Source of the DNA: Sitta carolinensis
Taxonomy: Eukaryota > Chordata > Aves > Passeriformes > Sittidae
Length of the DNA stretch: 64,000 nucleotides
NCBI GenBank assembly: GCA_032173965.1
Contig: CM063299.1
Coordinates: 186,001-250,000, forward strand
Direction of reading: 5' to 3'
Part shown: positions 18,465 through 32,900 of the stretch, one piece after another
How positions within the stretch are numbered: the first letter of the stretch is position 1
Layout: every line of letters starts with the position of its first letter
Translations under genes and position numbers: made by a program
Notes under the pieces: generated by a model
Database searches by the model: none
What the model saw: only the letters and a program-made list of their open reading frames with translations
Told to the model about the DNA's origin: nothing

Positions 18465-21400
18465 GCGGGCCGGGGCGCCGGGGTCCAGCGCCCTGCGGGA
18501 ACCGGAGGGAGGGGGCCGCTCCATGGCCTCCTACGCCAACAGGCAGGACGGAAACAGGCTCCGCGCTGCCCTGCCAAAATCCTCAAGCCGATCCAGTGCG
18601 CTCGTGTTTCATAACGCTCCCTGCCCGGGGAAGCAGCCTCTCCTCTAAGGCTGCTTCACAGCAGAGCTCTGCAGCCTTCTGCAGCTGCCGACGTTTCCAG
18701 ACCTACCCATTCCCTCTGCCTGGGTGTTTGTCCAAAGGCACGGATGGCTGCATCGGCAGAGAGCGGAGTGGTTGCAGCAGCAGCGAGAAGCCCTAATGCA
18801 ATCAGCTGAACGGATGCTCCGTGTTTGTTTCTTGTGCCTCTTCCCACTAGGGGCACATCCCTTCGGAGCTGCCGCTCTGGGGACCCGCACCCCTTCCCAA
18901 CAGGTCGAGAGGGTCCCGGGAAAGCGAGTCTCTGACGGCCTCCTGGCACCAGCTCGGAGATTTCTTGCAGAAAATTGTTATTCTGGGCACAGGTGGCTGG
19001 AATAAATTATTTATAAATGTGAGAGCTGAAAGGCAGTTGTTGGTGTCCTCAGGACTGCCTGCGCCGCCACCTTGCCTGCATGTTCCAGCTCCTCACATGG
19101 AGATCGAGCAATTGATAATTATTCTTAAAACATCTGTATTTAAATGGGGACTGGCTGCACCCCTGCCTAGGGTTTTGAAATACCCTATGGTCTACACATA
19201 TTTAATGAAATCTGTAGAGATCCATCTCTTTAGAGTCAAAACAGAATGTGGTTATGGCACTGACCTTTGGTTCCTCTGTGCCAGAGAGTGTGGATCAGAA
19301 ATATCAGACTCAACACCTGCCTGGCTGTGAGAAAACAACTCTTAGGGGTTTCTGGGATATGGGAGGAAAGAGGGAATTGGGATCCCACATGGGGACTGAT
19401 CCTATTTCCTATCTGTATGCTGCAGTGTTTCATGCTCTGCCCAGTCCTGTGGACTTGGGTGATGCAGGTGTGTGCATCTCTCATGCATGCACCCCATGAG
19501 TGGTGTCTGAACCCCACAATGGGATGCTGACACTACTTAAATGACACTTGGCTCCCCTATCTCCACAAGACATTGGTGAAGAGGAACCTGGTTGTTCAGC
19601 TCAACATGAACAACTGAAGTGCTTTTGCTCATAACAAGTGTTCTCTGGGACCTGATGGACTGATAGGGCTGCAATCCTAGAGTGATTTGGTGAATTTTGA
19701 TTAATGGAAAACCCTGAGGCGTAGCAGTGTGACATTCAAATTTTAAAATGCTGATGGGTAGAGGTTTATTCTCAACCCCAAAAAGTTAGATTGGAACCCA
19801 TCCAACCTTCATGTGGGTGTACGGCTTTAAGGCTGTAAAATTGTGAAATTAATTTAGTTTTACTGAAATGAAATTAATCAAATGTTAAATGTAATGACAT
19901 TTTTAAATTTGCTGAGTTGGGGCCTAAATCAATAGAATTGCAGGACCATACCCAGGTGAAGCAGTGGCAGAAAATGCAGTCAGCATTCTCAGTAAGAAAA
20001 ACTATTGCTGAAAATGTACCAAACTCCTGATGTGCCCCACAGCGTGTGTGTGGGCAGCACAGGAGGTGTGTGTGGGCAGGTAGGGCCACTCAGGATGGGG
20101 TCTGCAGCCACCTGGCACACTCAGAGCACCCAAGAGACCTGCTCAGTGTGAGGAGCATCCCGGGGAGATGCTGTCACTTTGACATATGAGCTGTTTGCAC
20201 AGATTTGAAGTGAAAACAAGCACTGTTGTTTGGGGGTCTCACAGCTGCTCTGCCTCGATTACTAAACACAGGTGAAGCCCAGACAAACTGCCAGGGTTTA
20301 TAAAACAAGAGCCCCTCTAAATGCATTGAGCCCTCTCTAATGCCAGTTTGTTTCCAGGACTTTTTGTGCAAAATACCACGTGGGGAGCTGCAAGACCTGC
20401 TACATCCCTGGGCAAGAGTCCTGCTGCCACAAGACTACCTGGCTGAGGTGTTACGGGCTGCAAAGAGCAGTGCCAAGCCCCTTTTAGGGGAAATTAGTAA
20501 GAAAATAAAGGAAGGGTAGTGTCGTACCGAGGGGAGATGGCAGCGGTCCCCTCTCCTGAAATTACTGCGGTGGAGAATGTCGTGGTGGGCACAGGAGGTG
20601 CCCTGTGTCCCTGCTGGCTGGGGCTGTGTCTCAGCCGCAGCTGCCACCGCGGGCACGGCCAGCCCGGCCCCTCGGCGTGAGCACCGGCAGCTCCCTGTCC
20701 TGGCCGTAACAACTGAGACTCCCTCATTTCCAGTCTGGTTAGTAGTACAGTTTTTATCTCGCTTGCTGGGGAGTTCTTCCATCTCTTGCAAGGAGCTTTG
20801 CAAGAGGTTGGCTTTGTGATGCACACTTCTCCTCACTGCTAAGAGATGCTCAGCTCTGTTTAACCCAGCCTGATGGCGAGGGGGTGGTGTGTTTGGTTTT
20901 AGTACTTTGTTCACAGCTGCAGTTTAAATGCCTTAAGGAGAAATATCTGTTCAGTGTTTCAGGCACCAGCACAGAAATGAGCATGGCTGTGAAGGGTGAG
21001 CAGAGGAGCCCACCTGAAGCTGTGTGGTGAAGGAGAATATTGTGCCTTCAGCACCCACCAGCAGCAGTCCCTGTGCCACCCCCTGGCCCTGCTGGGAACA
21101 CTCATGCTTGGGATGGAGAAGTTTGGAATGAAATGCACTGTAGGAAGAGAGGCACGAGTGGCGTTGATGATAAAGAAGGATGTGTGAGATTGTTTCAAAT
21201 GTTTTCAGGGTCAGACCTACAGGAAATTATTTTTGTGATTTACTCCCACTGTTTTCTCACCTCTGTTACCCCATTGTCTGCAGAGAAGTTGTACCTTGAC
21301 AAGACCCATGTGAATGTCCACTGCAGCTCCTACTAAATTAAGAGGGTCAGACTGTAATTCCAAAGGGTGTTCTGACTAGGGTGCAGACATGGAGAAACAG

Positions 21401-24400
21401 TACCTAATAACACTAAGAGAAAAGGGGCAAAACTCAGGAAAAAAAGGCTGCGTGCTTTATGGTCATGTTGTGAAATCAGTCACTGATGGGAGGAACAGCA
21501 GCTGGAGGCATTCTGTCTCAGTAAAGTCCTGAGCACTTTCTTTCTTTGCTTGATTGTTCTGCATGGTTGTTGCACAAAATACAGCAAAGAAATTTGGAAT
21601 GAGTGGCATTACTTTTAGAATCCTGTTGTGGGAGCAGTTCTTGTGCTAAATGACTCAAACTTTTAGTCACTTCAGAAAATAGTCTCAATTGTAGCAGTAA
21701 GGATCAGTTCAGGAAAGTGACAGGTTTTGCCAGTGCGGTTTCGAGAAGAAATATCTAAGACTGTGTGGTTTCATAAAGGAATGTAATGTAGCAAATAGTT
21801 TTCTTGTCCTTTTCATCTAATAATCCTAAATACTCAGGGATTAGGCATTTTATGTAATGCCTACCTACAATTTTCAGTTATTTCATGAGAGAACCGAGCA
21901 AGACAGCTGTTTAATGACAACATCACTCTCTTTTCACAATGACTGTATATAACACATGCTGTATTAGGTGTAACGTAGGGAAAATTGTGAAGTCTAATAC
22001 GATTATTGGCAAACCTTCACATGATCTCAGAGCACCCAGTAAATATGCCAAGTGCCAGGCACAGAACATTTGTTGAAGGTTGTGCAGATCAGTGAGGGAT
22101 CTTGCACTGCTAAGATATCTCTCAGCGTTTCCTTTTGTTGTTGGAATAGAGGCAGATGATACAGTGGCAGTGCTGTGTGCTCTGTGCAGGTGATGCTGCA
22201 GCACGGGGCTCACGCTGCTGCTGGCTCAGGTGTTGTTGGAGGGTGGTTCAAAAGGGTGGAAAGAGGTACTGGGAGGTGCTGCCCAAATCCCATCTTTAGT
22301 ATTGGCATCCTCAGGCATCTCAAACAACATTTAACCACAGTCTTTCTGTTAATGCTTTGAGCCAAGAGGTTTGAACCCAGCCCTCAGTACCAGGCAGCTC
22401 AGGACATTTTGGGGGCAGAGGATTCCAGGAGACATTTGGGACAGTGTTAGGTTGTGAAGTCTTGAAGACAGTTCTCTTCACCAAATGGGGAGAAATAAAA
22501 CATCTCAGCTCTTTGTAAATCTTGGATATAAGCTTATATTTTTGCCAGCTCAACTCATAGCCTAAACTAAGTGTGTGTTGTGCCTAATTCTCATTTAGAA
22601 CAATAATGGAGATAACAAAACAGCTCATGCTTAGAAAAGTTTAATGATGTCCTTGTGTGGAGTTAATGAAATGAAAGCTCTGGTGAAGCTCTGGACCCAG
22701 ACAGAGTTGTGGATTTTTCAGCCTGGAAAGATTTGATCCCAGGGCATCTGTTTTCCTCTTTCCACTATAAGATCCCTGGGCTATAGAAAATCCTGCAAAG
22801 CACTACAGTGTGTCCAATGCATATGAGAACTGTGAATGTTAATTGAGAATTTTGTTTGCTGTTTGTCTTAGTTTTAGTAATATGCATAAAATTATGCTTA
22901 TAGTTGTACCCACATAAACCCAGAGCTCTTCTGCTGCAGTTACTGGGCTGATTTCAGATTTTCCTCTTCTCCTTGTTCCTTCGTCCTCTGTCAGTGCAAT
23001 ATCTTGATTGTTTTGCCATCCTTACTGCTTCCAAAGGCCCAGCCAGCTCTGGAGGCCACTCTGGGTGGAGGGTCCTGGCTCCACATGCCATGATGTGCCA
23101 GCTGCCCAGATTCCCGGGCTGCACTTGCTCACTTGCTGTCCTGGGAGGGCAGAGCTGCGGGCTCTGCCTCCCCTGAATTCGGACGAGCTGCTGGCAGCAG
23201 AGCAGGTTGCTTGGTAACTGCAGCCACATTTCAAAAATGTACCCTTTTACAGCCAGCTTCCCAAACTAATGTCTTTGAAAGGAAGAGTTCTTTCAGGATC
23301 GTTTTAATTTTGTTCTTTCTTAAAAAAAAAAAAGGCCTTTCAGCTCCAGCTTTGCTTTTCTTCTCTCCTCTCTTTTCCCGCATTGGTACCACAAAGGGGA
23401 GCAGTGTCACATGCCCAGGAGTGAAGCCCTTTCATCCTCCTCTCCTTAGGGTTCAGCTGTTATAATTTCTGACTTTTGGGCTGAATGGAGGGAAACATTA
23501 AGCACTTCCCATAACGTCTCCATTTGGCATGTTCTCTTTCCTGAGCATGGTTTTCCTCCTCTAAGGAGGAAAATCTATCTTTCACTCTTCCCATGGCTGA
23601 CAGGCCAGTATGGAAGGTGGGACTGGTGTCATGGAAGTGTTGGTGTCTGTTCTCAGCTCTTGTGAGGGTTTGCTGGGTGTCCCCGTTGGACACACCATGT
23701 GCTCCTCAGCCCTTGCTGTCCCTGTCCATGTGGGGATGGGGACAGGTCAGATTCTTCCTGTAGATTCAGTGCTGGTGATGTGGAGGCTGGTGGAAGAGCC
23801 CACAGTCATTCCTCGTGCACAGGACAATGTAACTTGCCAGGATGTGCAGGGAGCACAGCTCAGTGTCAGAGCTGTGCTGAGAGGACTCCTGGCAGAGATG
23901 CACAAGCCCTGCCCGGCGGTCTCCCGGGCCTGGCTGATGGCCAGGGGCAGTATGGGACAAGTGAGATCATCCCTTGTGCTCCGAAGGTCCATGCCAGGTC
24001 CTGGGCTCCGAGGTCAGTTCTGCCATCGTGCTGAAGCCATTTAGTGTGTGTGAAGGGCTGTGTTCAATTCATTCTGCTCCATCTGCTTGAAAATTGAAAT
24101 GACAACATCATAACAACACTCAGTGTAGGCTGTAACTTTTTATTTCACCACTGCTGCCCCATGACGTAGAAACACAAACAATTGCAGAAGAGGTACACCA
24201 CCCAGAAAACAGGCTGCTGACACCATGGGAGTACGGGACACAGCCAGAGCCCGAGAACATGAGCTGGGCCTGCTGGGCACCACAGGCACTGTGCTAGCTG
24301 GGCAGAGAAACAGGAAAGCTGTGGTGATGAACGTGGTGTGAAAACAGAGCTGGCAGAAATCATGAGGAAAGGAGTGAGTGCTGATAAATACTGCATTAAT

Positions 24401-27400
24401 AACAAGAAAGGATGACTCACAGCTCAAGCTGACTATATGCTCATCTCAGCCTACCCTGCAAGTTCAGAACCACGCACTTGTTACTGGGCTTTGTTCTGCC
24501 TGTTTGCTTTTAATTTCTGATTCTCTGTTCTGGAAGGCTGCAGTCATCTGAACCTTTGGATGCATTAATATTTAAACAGGATGGGCAACAGAAGGCTGTG
24601 AAATGTCAGTTGTGTCTGAAAATCAAGAAGGATTTGGAAGAAGATGATGGGTAGGTGACTGTCTTAATTCAGCAGTGTAACAGCAGAGCTAACACAGATC
24701 CTTCCTCTTTCTCCTCCCCTCCCACACGCACTCACTGAAAGGAAAATAAAAGACATTTGCGTGTGTTGGCAGCTGGTGATGCATTCAAAAGGATCCTTAT
24801 TGAGCAGATAAACAGTCATGTCTCTCTCCCCTTCCCAAGTTCTGGGTTGATGACTAGTTTCCCTTTGTTTCTTAGATGGATAAGGCTCTTCAAAACATAA
24901 GCATTGATGTAATAAATCAGAGAAAGGAAAAAAGTGCACACTCATACTCCTGTATCTCATGGCTTGCTCAGGGCACGCAGAGCTGAAGTCAAACAGCAGC
25001 TGCTCAGAGCTGGCATTTTCAGAAAGCTGGAGTCAGACCTTCCAAGTCCACCGTTAGTGTCCTTTTAAGAGCTGTTCATTTATCAAGGCATTTCATATAA
25101 TCTGACAGGAAATTATATTTACGATGCTTTTAGTTCCATTTGGGACATTTTTTTAACACTACTTCTGGGATGTAAATTATTTAAAAATCATCAATTTAGT
25201 TCTTCACATGAAGAGATGAAAGCTTAACTAAAAAGCTTTCCTGTTCATGGCAGTCTTAAATTCTCCAGCAGATCTCTAGATTTTTGCTTAATTGAACACC
25301 TAAAGAATAAAAAAGACCTTGGCCTCATAACACTTTTGGAAGTAAATTTTAGATTTATTTAGCCCCATTGACTTTTGAAATACAACCACTAAGCACCGTC
25401 CTTCGGAATGGATAAAGTGTTTTATCACCAGGCATTAAATTCCCCGATGGAGTATCTTATGTACCCCTCTGCCCCTGGCACAGCCCTCCTGGCCACTCCA
25501 GCCCTGTGTTCCCGAGGGATGGATTGAGGCACGGGGAGATGGCTGTGGCTGCTCTGGGCCAGTGGGGGCTGGCCATGGCTCCCAAGCCCTGTCTTAGCCA
25601 GCTGGGCACACCAAGCTCGGGTCTCTGGCTGTGGCCCCAGGCAGTGCTTTGTGCCAGCCCCCAGCAGCCCGGCAGGTCAGCATGCCAGTAGGGCTCGTCC
25701 TCTGCTCTCACCTGCTGCTCACACATCCTCTTGAAGCGACACTTTTTGGTTGGTGTGATTCCTTTGTCATGACAATCCTTTCAAAGAACTAATGTGAGCA
25801 ATGACTAGGAAATACATGAACTCCTGGCAGATATATTTCAGCTGTAAACAACCTCAAAGACCAAAGATAAATGTAATTGAAATGAAGATTGAAAACAAAA
25901 GATGTCCGTATGGATGCCATTTTCCTCCCTTAATGGTTCCATACCTAAACTAATCCTCAGGAAGATGCAGGATGAAGCCACAAAACCAACTGCTCCCAGA
26001 AACGGGGCCACTCTAATCTCACAAGGGAACTGCAGTGAATGGTTTTGACATTCTTTTAAAACCAAAATACATCTGTCATGCATTGAAGGGTGGAAACTTG
26101 CTAAATATTCATGAATCTGGGATTTCCTTTGTTCCAGTTGTGCCTGGGGAGTATGGGACGTTTCCCCCCTAGCAATTACTGGCTGTTTGATCCCTGTCAG
26201 TGCAAATCTGAGGGCAGAGGGACATGTTTCACATCAGGGTGCTGTGCCTGATGCTAACCTTCAAATCAATATGTGAGCAGTTGGTGGTTGCAGGTGAGTG
26301 ACACTACAGATGCAACGGAGACACTGGGATTCCCTGTCGTAATTAGCATTGATTCCCCTCTGGTTTGGGAGCTTTGTTGTCTGTGAACTCATTAAATTGT
26401 GACCAGCATGTAGGACTTGCATTTCTGCCCGGAAAAGTCAGTGGATTTGCTATCGGTTATTACACTCCTGAGGCTGCAGTTGTTTAAATGCATGTGATGA
26501 GAGGACTGTTGGGAAATATTTCAAGTAAGAACTGTAAAAGAAGGTTCCAAGGGTACTTTTTTTACAGCCAGAATCTGTTCTCTTGCCTAAATATGACATA
26601 CTGAAAAAACAGCACACTCTTTATCAAACCAGTGTGGAATTTCAATGCCTGCACTCATTGTTCCTGATGAACAGAAGGTGGCAAGCCCTGGTGAAGCTTG
26701 CTTGGATGCTGATTTGGCTCAGTTCTTGCTTTCTGTAAGAGGACTTGACTCCTTTTTTTTGTCCTGTTTTGACTTCTGAGTGCTGCTGGAAAACCCAGGT
26801 CCAGCATGAGGTACAACACATCAGTGGGGCTCAAGATGCTTTCCCTCAAACTCCAGACAATAAACAGCCTTTGTAGAGGACTAAGTAATACAGTTTCCAA
26901 GCATTCCTGATACACAAAAACTGGGCTGTTTCAGTCTTGGGTTCAAACCCTCAACCACCACTGCTGGTTTGATGCTGAGGCCACTGAGTTTCCAGCACTG
27001 GCTGAACAGAGAGCTCTTACCAGACCTGGTGCTCTCAGCTTTCTCCATGTGCTTAGGTGCATGTCAGTGTTTTTTCTGAGCTTGGGGGGATTTTTTACTG
27101 TTGGATTCAACACAGAAATTTCACACAGTAAGGCAATTTATTGTCCCCATGCTTAGGCCAGTATTCACCAGGGGTCCAATTAAAATAGTGCAGTGCTTGT
27201 TAATAATGATTCAAAGAGACTTTTCAGTTCAGTTTTGGTTTATTTAGGGATGCATGCTGGGACACAGCCAGCACTCTTCAAAGGACTGAGCACACAGACC
27301 CGGCGCTGCTCGGGATCTCCACTCCTATAACCATGACTTATCAGGGCAGCTGAAGGTCAGTTTTACTGACTCTCAGTGGGAATATTGATAATTTAAGGAG

Positions 27401-27734
27401 AAATTAGCACTAAGTTTATATATTGTTTGTGTCCCACTTAACTCCTGAGTGCTGATGTGGAACTTCAGTTAAAAAGTTATTCTGGTTCTTTGCAGCTCTG
27501 ATGTACAGAGTCTCTATATTAGTGAATACACCACCTGATAAAACACTGGCATTATTTGCATTCTTTAGTAAGCAAATGGACACCCATCTGTAGGTCTCAT
27601 AAACTAGTGAAGCTTCAGTGACTTTACTCCTACATTTAATGAGTTGCTGGGATTAATTACAAATCTTGTTGATATTCATGTCTATATAGCTCTATTTAAA
27701 ACTCTCCCCTCCAAAAGGTAAGCATGCACTTGCA
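18465..27734. other. Non-coding region, nothing recognised
   Basis: The first 100 bases remain GC-rich; the rest leans to AT. Open frames on both strands are short and show no family motifs. A short A tract lies near 23322. No tRNA, microRNA hairpin or transposon end was identified by eye. Confidence 0.5.
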
Positions 27735-29932
27735 TTACTGCTGCAGAATGGGATTTGGGGCTGGGTGGCCAGGGGGACGGTGAGCAATGGCAGGAAGCCC
27801 TACAGAGGCAGGAAGCAGCACGTTTCCAAAGCTGGAGTTTGTGATATATTTGGATGAAGTGTCACTTTCTGCTTCCCTGAAAACGTAGCCTCCCTCAGGG
27901 CTGTGACCTGCCCCCCTCAGAGTCCTGTGTCCATGCAGTTTATAGGACACTTGCTCTCTGAACTGGTGTTTAGTTACTCCATAAGGGCATATCATAAACT
28001 CCACCATTTTGGTACACTGATAATTTTCTTTAAAAAGTGTCTGTAAGTGTGAATTTAATCTACTTATTTTTGATGTCCAGTGAAGCTTTAGACAGCAATT
28101 TAATAATTATTATTGGTATTGTACAGCTGCTCCCTGGAGGTGCTTAAGCCATGTTGAAAAGGGAACAAACATAATGAGTCTGACAGAATTTCAGAGGGAG
28201 AGATTAAATTCAGGATAATGAGTTCTGCTGAATTTTTAATGTTATTGTAACAACTCACACCACTGCATCCTGTTCATCTCTGGACTCAAAACTGAAATGT
28301 CATTTGGGAGTCAGGCTGGGCAGATATATTCTTTTCCAAGTCTTTTATAAAAATTAAAAACAAGACAAAAAGAACACTACATCTCTTCTGAGATGGGGTG
28401 GAATAAATTCTGTCTGTGTAGGAGCTGGAGCAGCCACTTCCTGCTTTTCTGAATCAGACACCAACTTGCAGATTAACTTGAGCTTTGTGAACTCCACCTG
28501 TGGGTTTTTAGAGCTCAGTGATGACTGCTGGGTTGCAGCCTGGGCTGCAGTCCTGCATGGCAGTGCGAGGTGTGTGAGCTCACACAGCACAGGGGGCTCA
28601 GGCAGGGGGTGCCTGGGGAGCTGGCTGCTGCCACAGGGAGCAGGGTGTTCCCCTACAGCCAGAGCTCCAAGCAGGGCTTGGGGCTCAGAAGAGCTGACAA
28701 AAGTTGCCTTTCACTGCAGAGTACTACTTCTGGAATTTTTATCCCTCACCTCTCTCCTGACAAGAGCAGCATCATTGTTTGGTATTGAGAATAGTAACTC
28801 CCTTATCTTGGGAGTTGAACAATGTGATATAATTAATAAAAGTAATGACAATTTATTCACTGAATATCAATTAGTGTTCAGCTTTCTAAGGGAATGGAGA
28901 TTGGGAATGGAAAACGGGGTTGGATGATACCAGATAAGGAAATAATTTCTTTGATGTAAAGGGCATTAAGAAGGTGTTTCATTCACAACAGGACGAAAAA
29001 TGAAGCAAGCAAGCTTTGTGGCACTGTGAATATTTTCATCTGTCAGCGTTCATTCTTTAATGGAGACACGAGCACAGTCCCACACAAGCACCTTAGCTTC
29101 CTTCATGGTGGGCTCTGATCTGGCACTGCCATCACTGGAGCTGGATTTCTTCTGTTGGAAAAGATGCACTGGCGACAGAATGGAGAAAGCACAAATCAGC
29201 TCAGGCTTATTATGATAAAACAGAAGCAGCAGCCCCAAATTAGATTGTTAGCTTGGTTTAATCAGCCCACCCTGCTGCTCCTGCCCTTACGGAGCAGCAG
29301 AAGCTGTTCTTCACATTTCTGTGAAATGTGGCATGGGAGCTGCACTGGCTGAGAATGCACAGCACAGCTAATGGTTGCTTAATCTGATGTGTATTTTTTT
29401 ATGGTGTGCTGAAATGCCAGGGTGGAGTATGGAATGCCTCATTTATTAGCTCAGTATTGGGAAGAATAAGGATGCAATTAGGGTTTGAAAAAATTAAGTT
29501 AAATACCTGTTTCCTGAAAAAGAGAGATTAAGGCTCCTCCTGTTTTGTGTTAGGAGGGCAGGCTGGACAGCAGCCTTGTAATTGGTGCAAATGGCACAGG
29601 ACATGTTTGGAAACACCTCGAGAGTTCAGCTTCAGCTCATCTGACTCCTGGAGAGCTGCAGTTGCACATCCTCATGCTTTCACTACATTCTGGATTGCTT
29701 TTGTCCTCTCTTCTCCTGTTTGACTAATTCTCATTTGCAATTCAGGCCTCTCCAGCTTCTTGTCAAAAGGGTTCTTGACAAATCTCGCTTGCTGCCTCTC
29801 CTGCTCCTCTGGTTCTTCTCCATCCCTTTTCCCGTCTCTCACTGATCCCTCAGAACTGTTCCTGTTTGTTCTCTGATGCTCTGGAATATGAAATGAACTC
29901 AGCACTGTTGTGCGAGGTGGCATGCTGCCCTC
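27735..29932 (-). other. Cluster of exon-like open segments, minus strand, unidentified (possible small gene or pseudogene)
   Basis: Four minus-strand segments can be read in the same phase (0) between AG and GT dinucleotides: 29932-29687 (246 bases, containing NPFDKKLERPELQMR), 29151-29092 (60 bases, KKSSSSDGSARSEPTMKEAK), 28497-28381 (117 bases, containing TEFIPPHLRRD) and 28040-27735 (ending in a stop, containing MVEFMICPYGVTKHQF). The peptides are charged and look plausible. The 29151 acceptor has a good pyrimidine tract. The donors (GTAGTG twice, GTGCTT) are weak, the upstream end is undefined, and I do not recognise the product. Chance assembly of open frames is the main alternative. 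Confidence 0.18.
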
Positions 29933-32900
29933 CTGCAGAACCTTGAAATGGCTTCCAGGAGTCAGCAGTCATCACTTTGCAACAAAAATTCATCCTCTGT
30001 GAATACCCGTGGTTTTTCCTCTGAAATACTGATGAGTTGGCACAGCATTGTTGCACTGATGAAGTTTTGCAATTATGTGGTCCCCAGATAATTGGACTTC
30101 ACAGTAAGACAAAGCCTTTGTCCCAAATAGCACTTCTAGAAAATATTTTTTCTTGAAGCTACAATTACAAAAATATCCCTACAGTGTCCCATGGCAAATG
30201 GAGCATGATGTTTAACTGCTCTTTGAAAAACATTCCTGAGATAAGATCATTAGTATATAAAGATACTTTCTTAACAGAGGCAGTTTTTGTTGAAAGATCT
30301 TCATTGGTGGTGGATTGGGAGTAATTAAGGAAAATGTAATGACTCAGAATAACAAACGAGCTCTGCATAGCTATTTACGAACACCTTGTTCTCCTGGGGA
30401 GACCTAATCTGACATGAGCACAGAGCGAGAGGAGTGCCCAGGGTCATGGCAGGCAGGAGGGGCATTCCTGACCTGCAGAGCTGTGCCAGTGGCTGCAGAG
30501 CAGGTTCTGTACCCCGCAGCAAACCTGGCAGCTCCTGCAGGGAGTCCAAGAGTTCGCTGGTCCCACACGTGTTCCCTTGATCCTGACTGCAGCTCCTGGG
30601 GACAGGGACCACCACACAGCTCTGCTGTTGCATGTGGCTGTTTGTCTTAGATGCTAATCTGAGCTTCTGTTGCCACAAACACTCCTATCTACCTATCTAT
30701 ATCTGTATCTATTATATCCATCTATATCTATATCTATATCAGTGTCTATGTCTATATACCGTCTATATCTATACCTATATATCTATACCTATATATATCT
30801 ATATCTGCTCTCTGTGTACCTCCCAATCTATTACGTTCTGGTAAATGCAAGAGGTGGAGGTTTTTCACGGAGGTGGAAAAACCAAATGAAAATGAGAAAT
30901 AGCCTTTCCAGTGATTTATAGAGCAAGTGAATCTGCAGCGTGTGCGTGTGCCTCCAGCCGTGCAGTGGTGTCCCAGGGACAGGCAGTCCTGTGGTGATTT
31001 CTAAAACCTCTTAGAGACACACGAAGATCAGAAGTTAATTTTCATGTGTCTCCTATGGCTGGTTTATAATTAATTTCTCTGAAACAGTTTGTTTTTCTGC
31101 TGCCAAACCCTTCAACACTTATATGCAAATTATCAACATCTGAAGCTGTCTTTCCTTAGAAAGAATACAAGGCAATCATCAGATAAAAGTCATTACATAT
31201 TCACAGCTATTCTGCTCCACTGATAATAAAACATTCTTAGGCAAAGGTGACCTTTTAACAATAGACTTATTAATGTCAGGACTTCAGAATTGTCTTTTCT
31301 CATTACAAGTCTTACCAAAAACATTAAAAAGAGTGAAGTTTATGATCTTAGAGATGTGTCAAAGCACAGCCATTAAGAACATTTTCACAGAATGTTATTT
31401 ATATAACTGGTTTCTTGTATTTTATGTGGAAAATATTGAGAGGATACAGACAATCTTGACAGAACTCTGTGTCCATGACTTCTTTTGACTTCTGATTATA
31501 TTCTAGAGATTCTAGATAAGATTTCTTGCACTCACATTTATGGCCTTGGAAATCTCCCTGGCTCTAAGTTATTCCCATACACATGAAAACATCAGCTCCT
31601 TCAAATGCAGAAAAATTTTTGTGTTATCCTGAGTTTGTGCTCCAGTGGAGGGCAGATCCATTAAAATCCAAACTATCCCAGAATTTCCATCTGCTTTTCT
31701 TGGTCACCATTCCACCCAGCAGAGTCAGTGATGCTCATCCTCAAACTGCTGTGCCAGCAGGATTCAGCCCCATGTGCCTCCACTTTGGTATGTCTCCAAA
31801 ATCAATATTTTAAAGAAACTTAAATTATTCCTCCTACAAGAGTCATGATTCATGCAACGATAGCATCAATATTAATACAATAATCGAACTTTAAAGTCAG
31901 CTGCTAAGCAACCTGGCATGCCCACGAAGCAAACTGGACTCAGACCAGAACAACTGGAACTGGAGAAAACTTAATGTGAAAAAAAAAATACTAAAAGAGG
32001 GAAAATATCAGTCAAGCACCAGATTTTGCAGAGCCACCCTCTGGGCTTGGCTGGAGACTGAGACCTGCCTTTTTGGGATGTTCTCATCCTGTCTGGTGTC
32101 CAGGCTGGAGCTCAGCCCCAGTACTGAGCTCTGAGCTGAGCCTGCTCCAGGCTCTGCCCTGCAGCCCTCCAGGCGCATCCACTCTGCTCACCTTCTGTGG
32201 AAATAATGAATCAAGAGGAAGTAGTTACAGGGAAAAAAAATCTAATTCACTTGCTTTTTTCTTCCCATACACTTCTGAAGACCCATTCAGTGTTTTCCTT
32301 CTGGCAAACTATTTAGACAGAGCAGACACAGAGAGTTCTGTTTCTGCCCTCTGAAGGTTATCTAATGGCTTTCAGTGTGGCCAGTTTAGGATGTGCACAT
32401 CCCTTGATGTGCAGGGAGCTGTGATTAACAGAATTGAGGGAAATTACTTAATCCAGTAGATTTTTAAATTAAAAGGCAAGTTGGTTTAAAAGAGGAAAGC
32501 CCATGCAGAGTATTTCCATTATGATGGTTTTCTCATTATCTTGAGAAGCCTGAAGAAGTCTCTGGGAAATGAGATTCTGTTTTGGTAGAAGATGCAAGTG
32601 CAGGTTGGGAAAGGGTATCAGAGCCAGCTGGTGCACACGGAAAAGAGAAAAGAGGTCATTCATTATGATTTTTTCCTCATGGCTGCAGCAAAACAGAGGA
32701 AGAAACATGTCCTCTGGGATAACCCAGCTGGCAAGAACATCCTTAAAGGCTGAATTCCAACCACACCACCAAACAGAAATAAATAATTAAAAAAACCCTG
32801 GAGACCTACATATTTGTGGATTCACCAGTGTATTGGCGAGTACCCTGGTTGTCTTAATCTCAAGAGTTGCATGGTGATGCATAAAGTAGAAGAAAAATAG

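Noticed and set aside
17738..18796. Open frames of 242-352 residues on both strands with LLLSGVPAALRGPCCSPG-type repeats
   Set aside because: They come from the 19-base tandem array, whose period leaves several frames open at once. The repeated peptide appears in all three plus frames, so no frame is selected.
26935..26960. GGTTCAAACC, like a tRNA B box
   Set aside because: No matching A box, acceptor stem or cloverleaf could be drawn around it.
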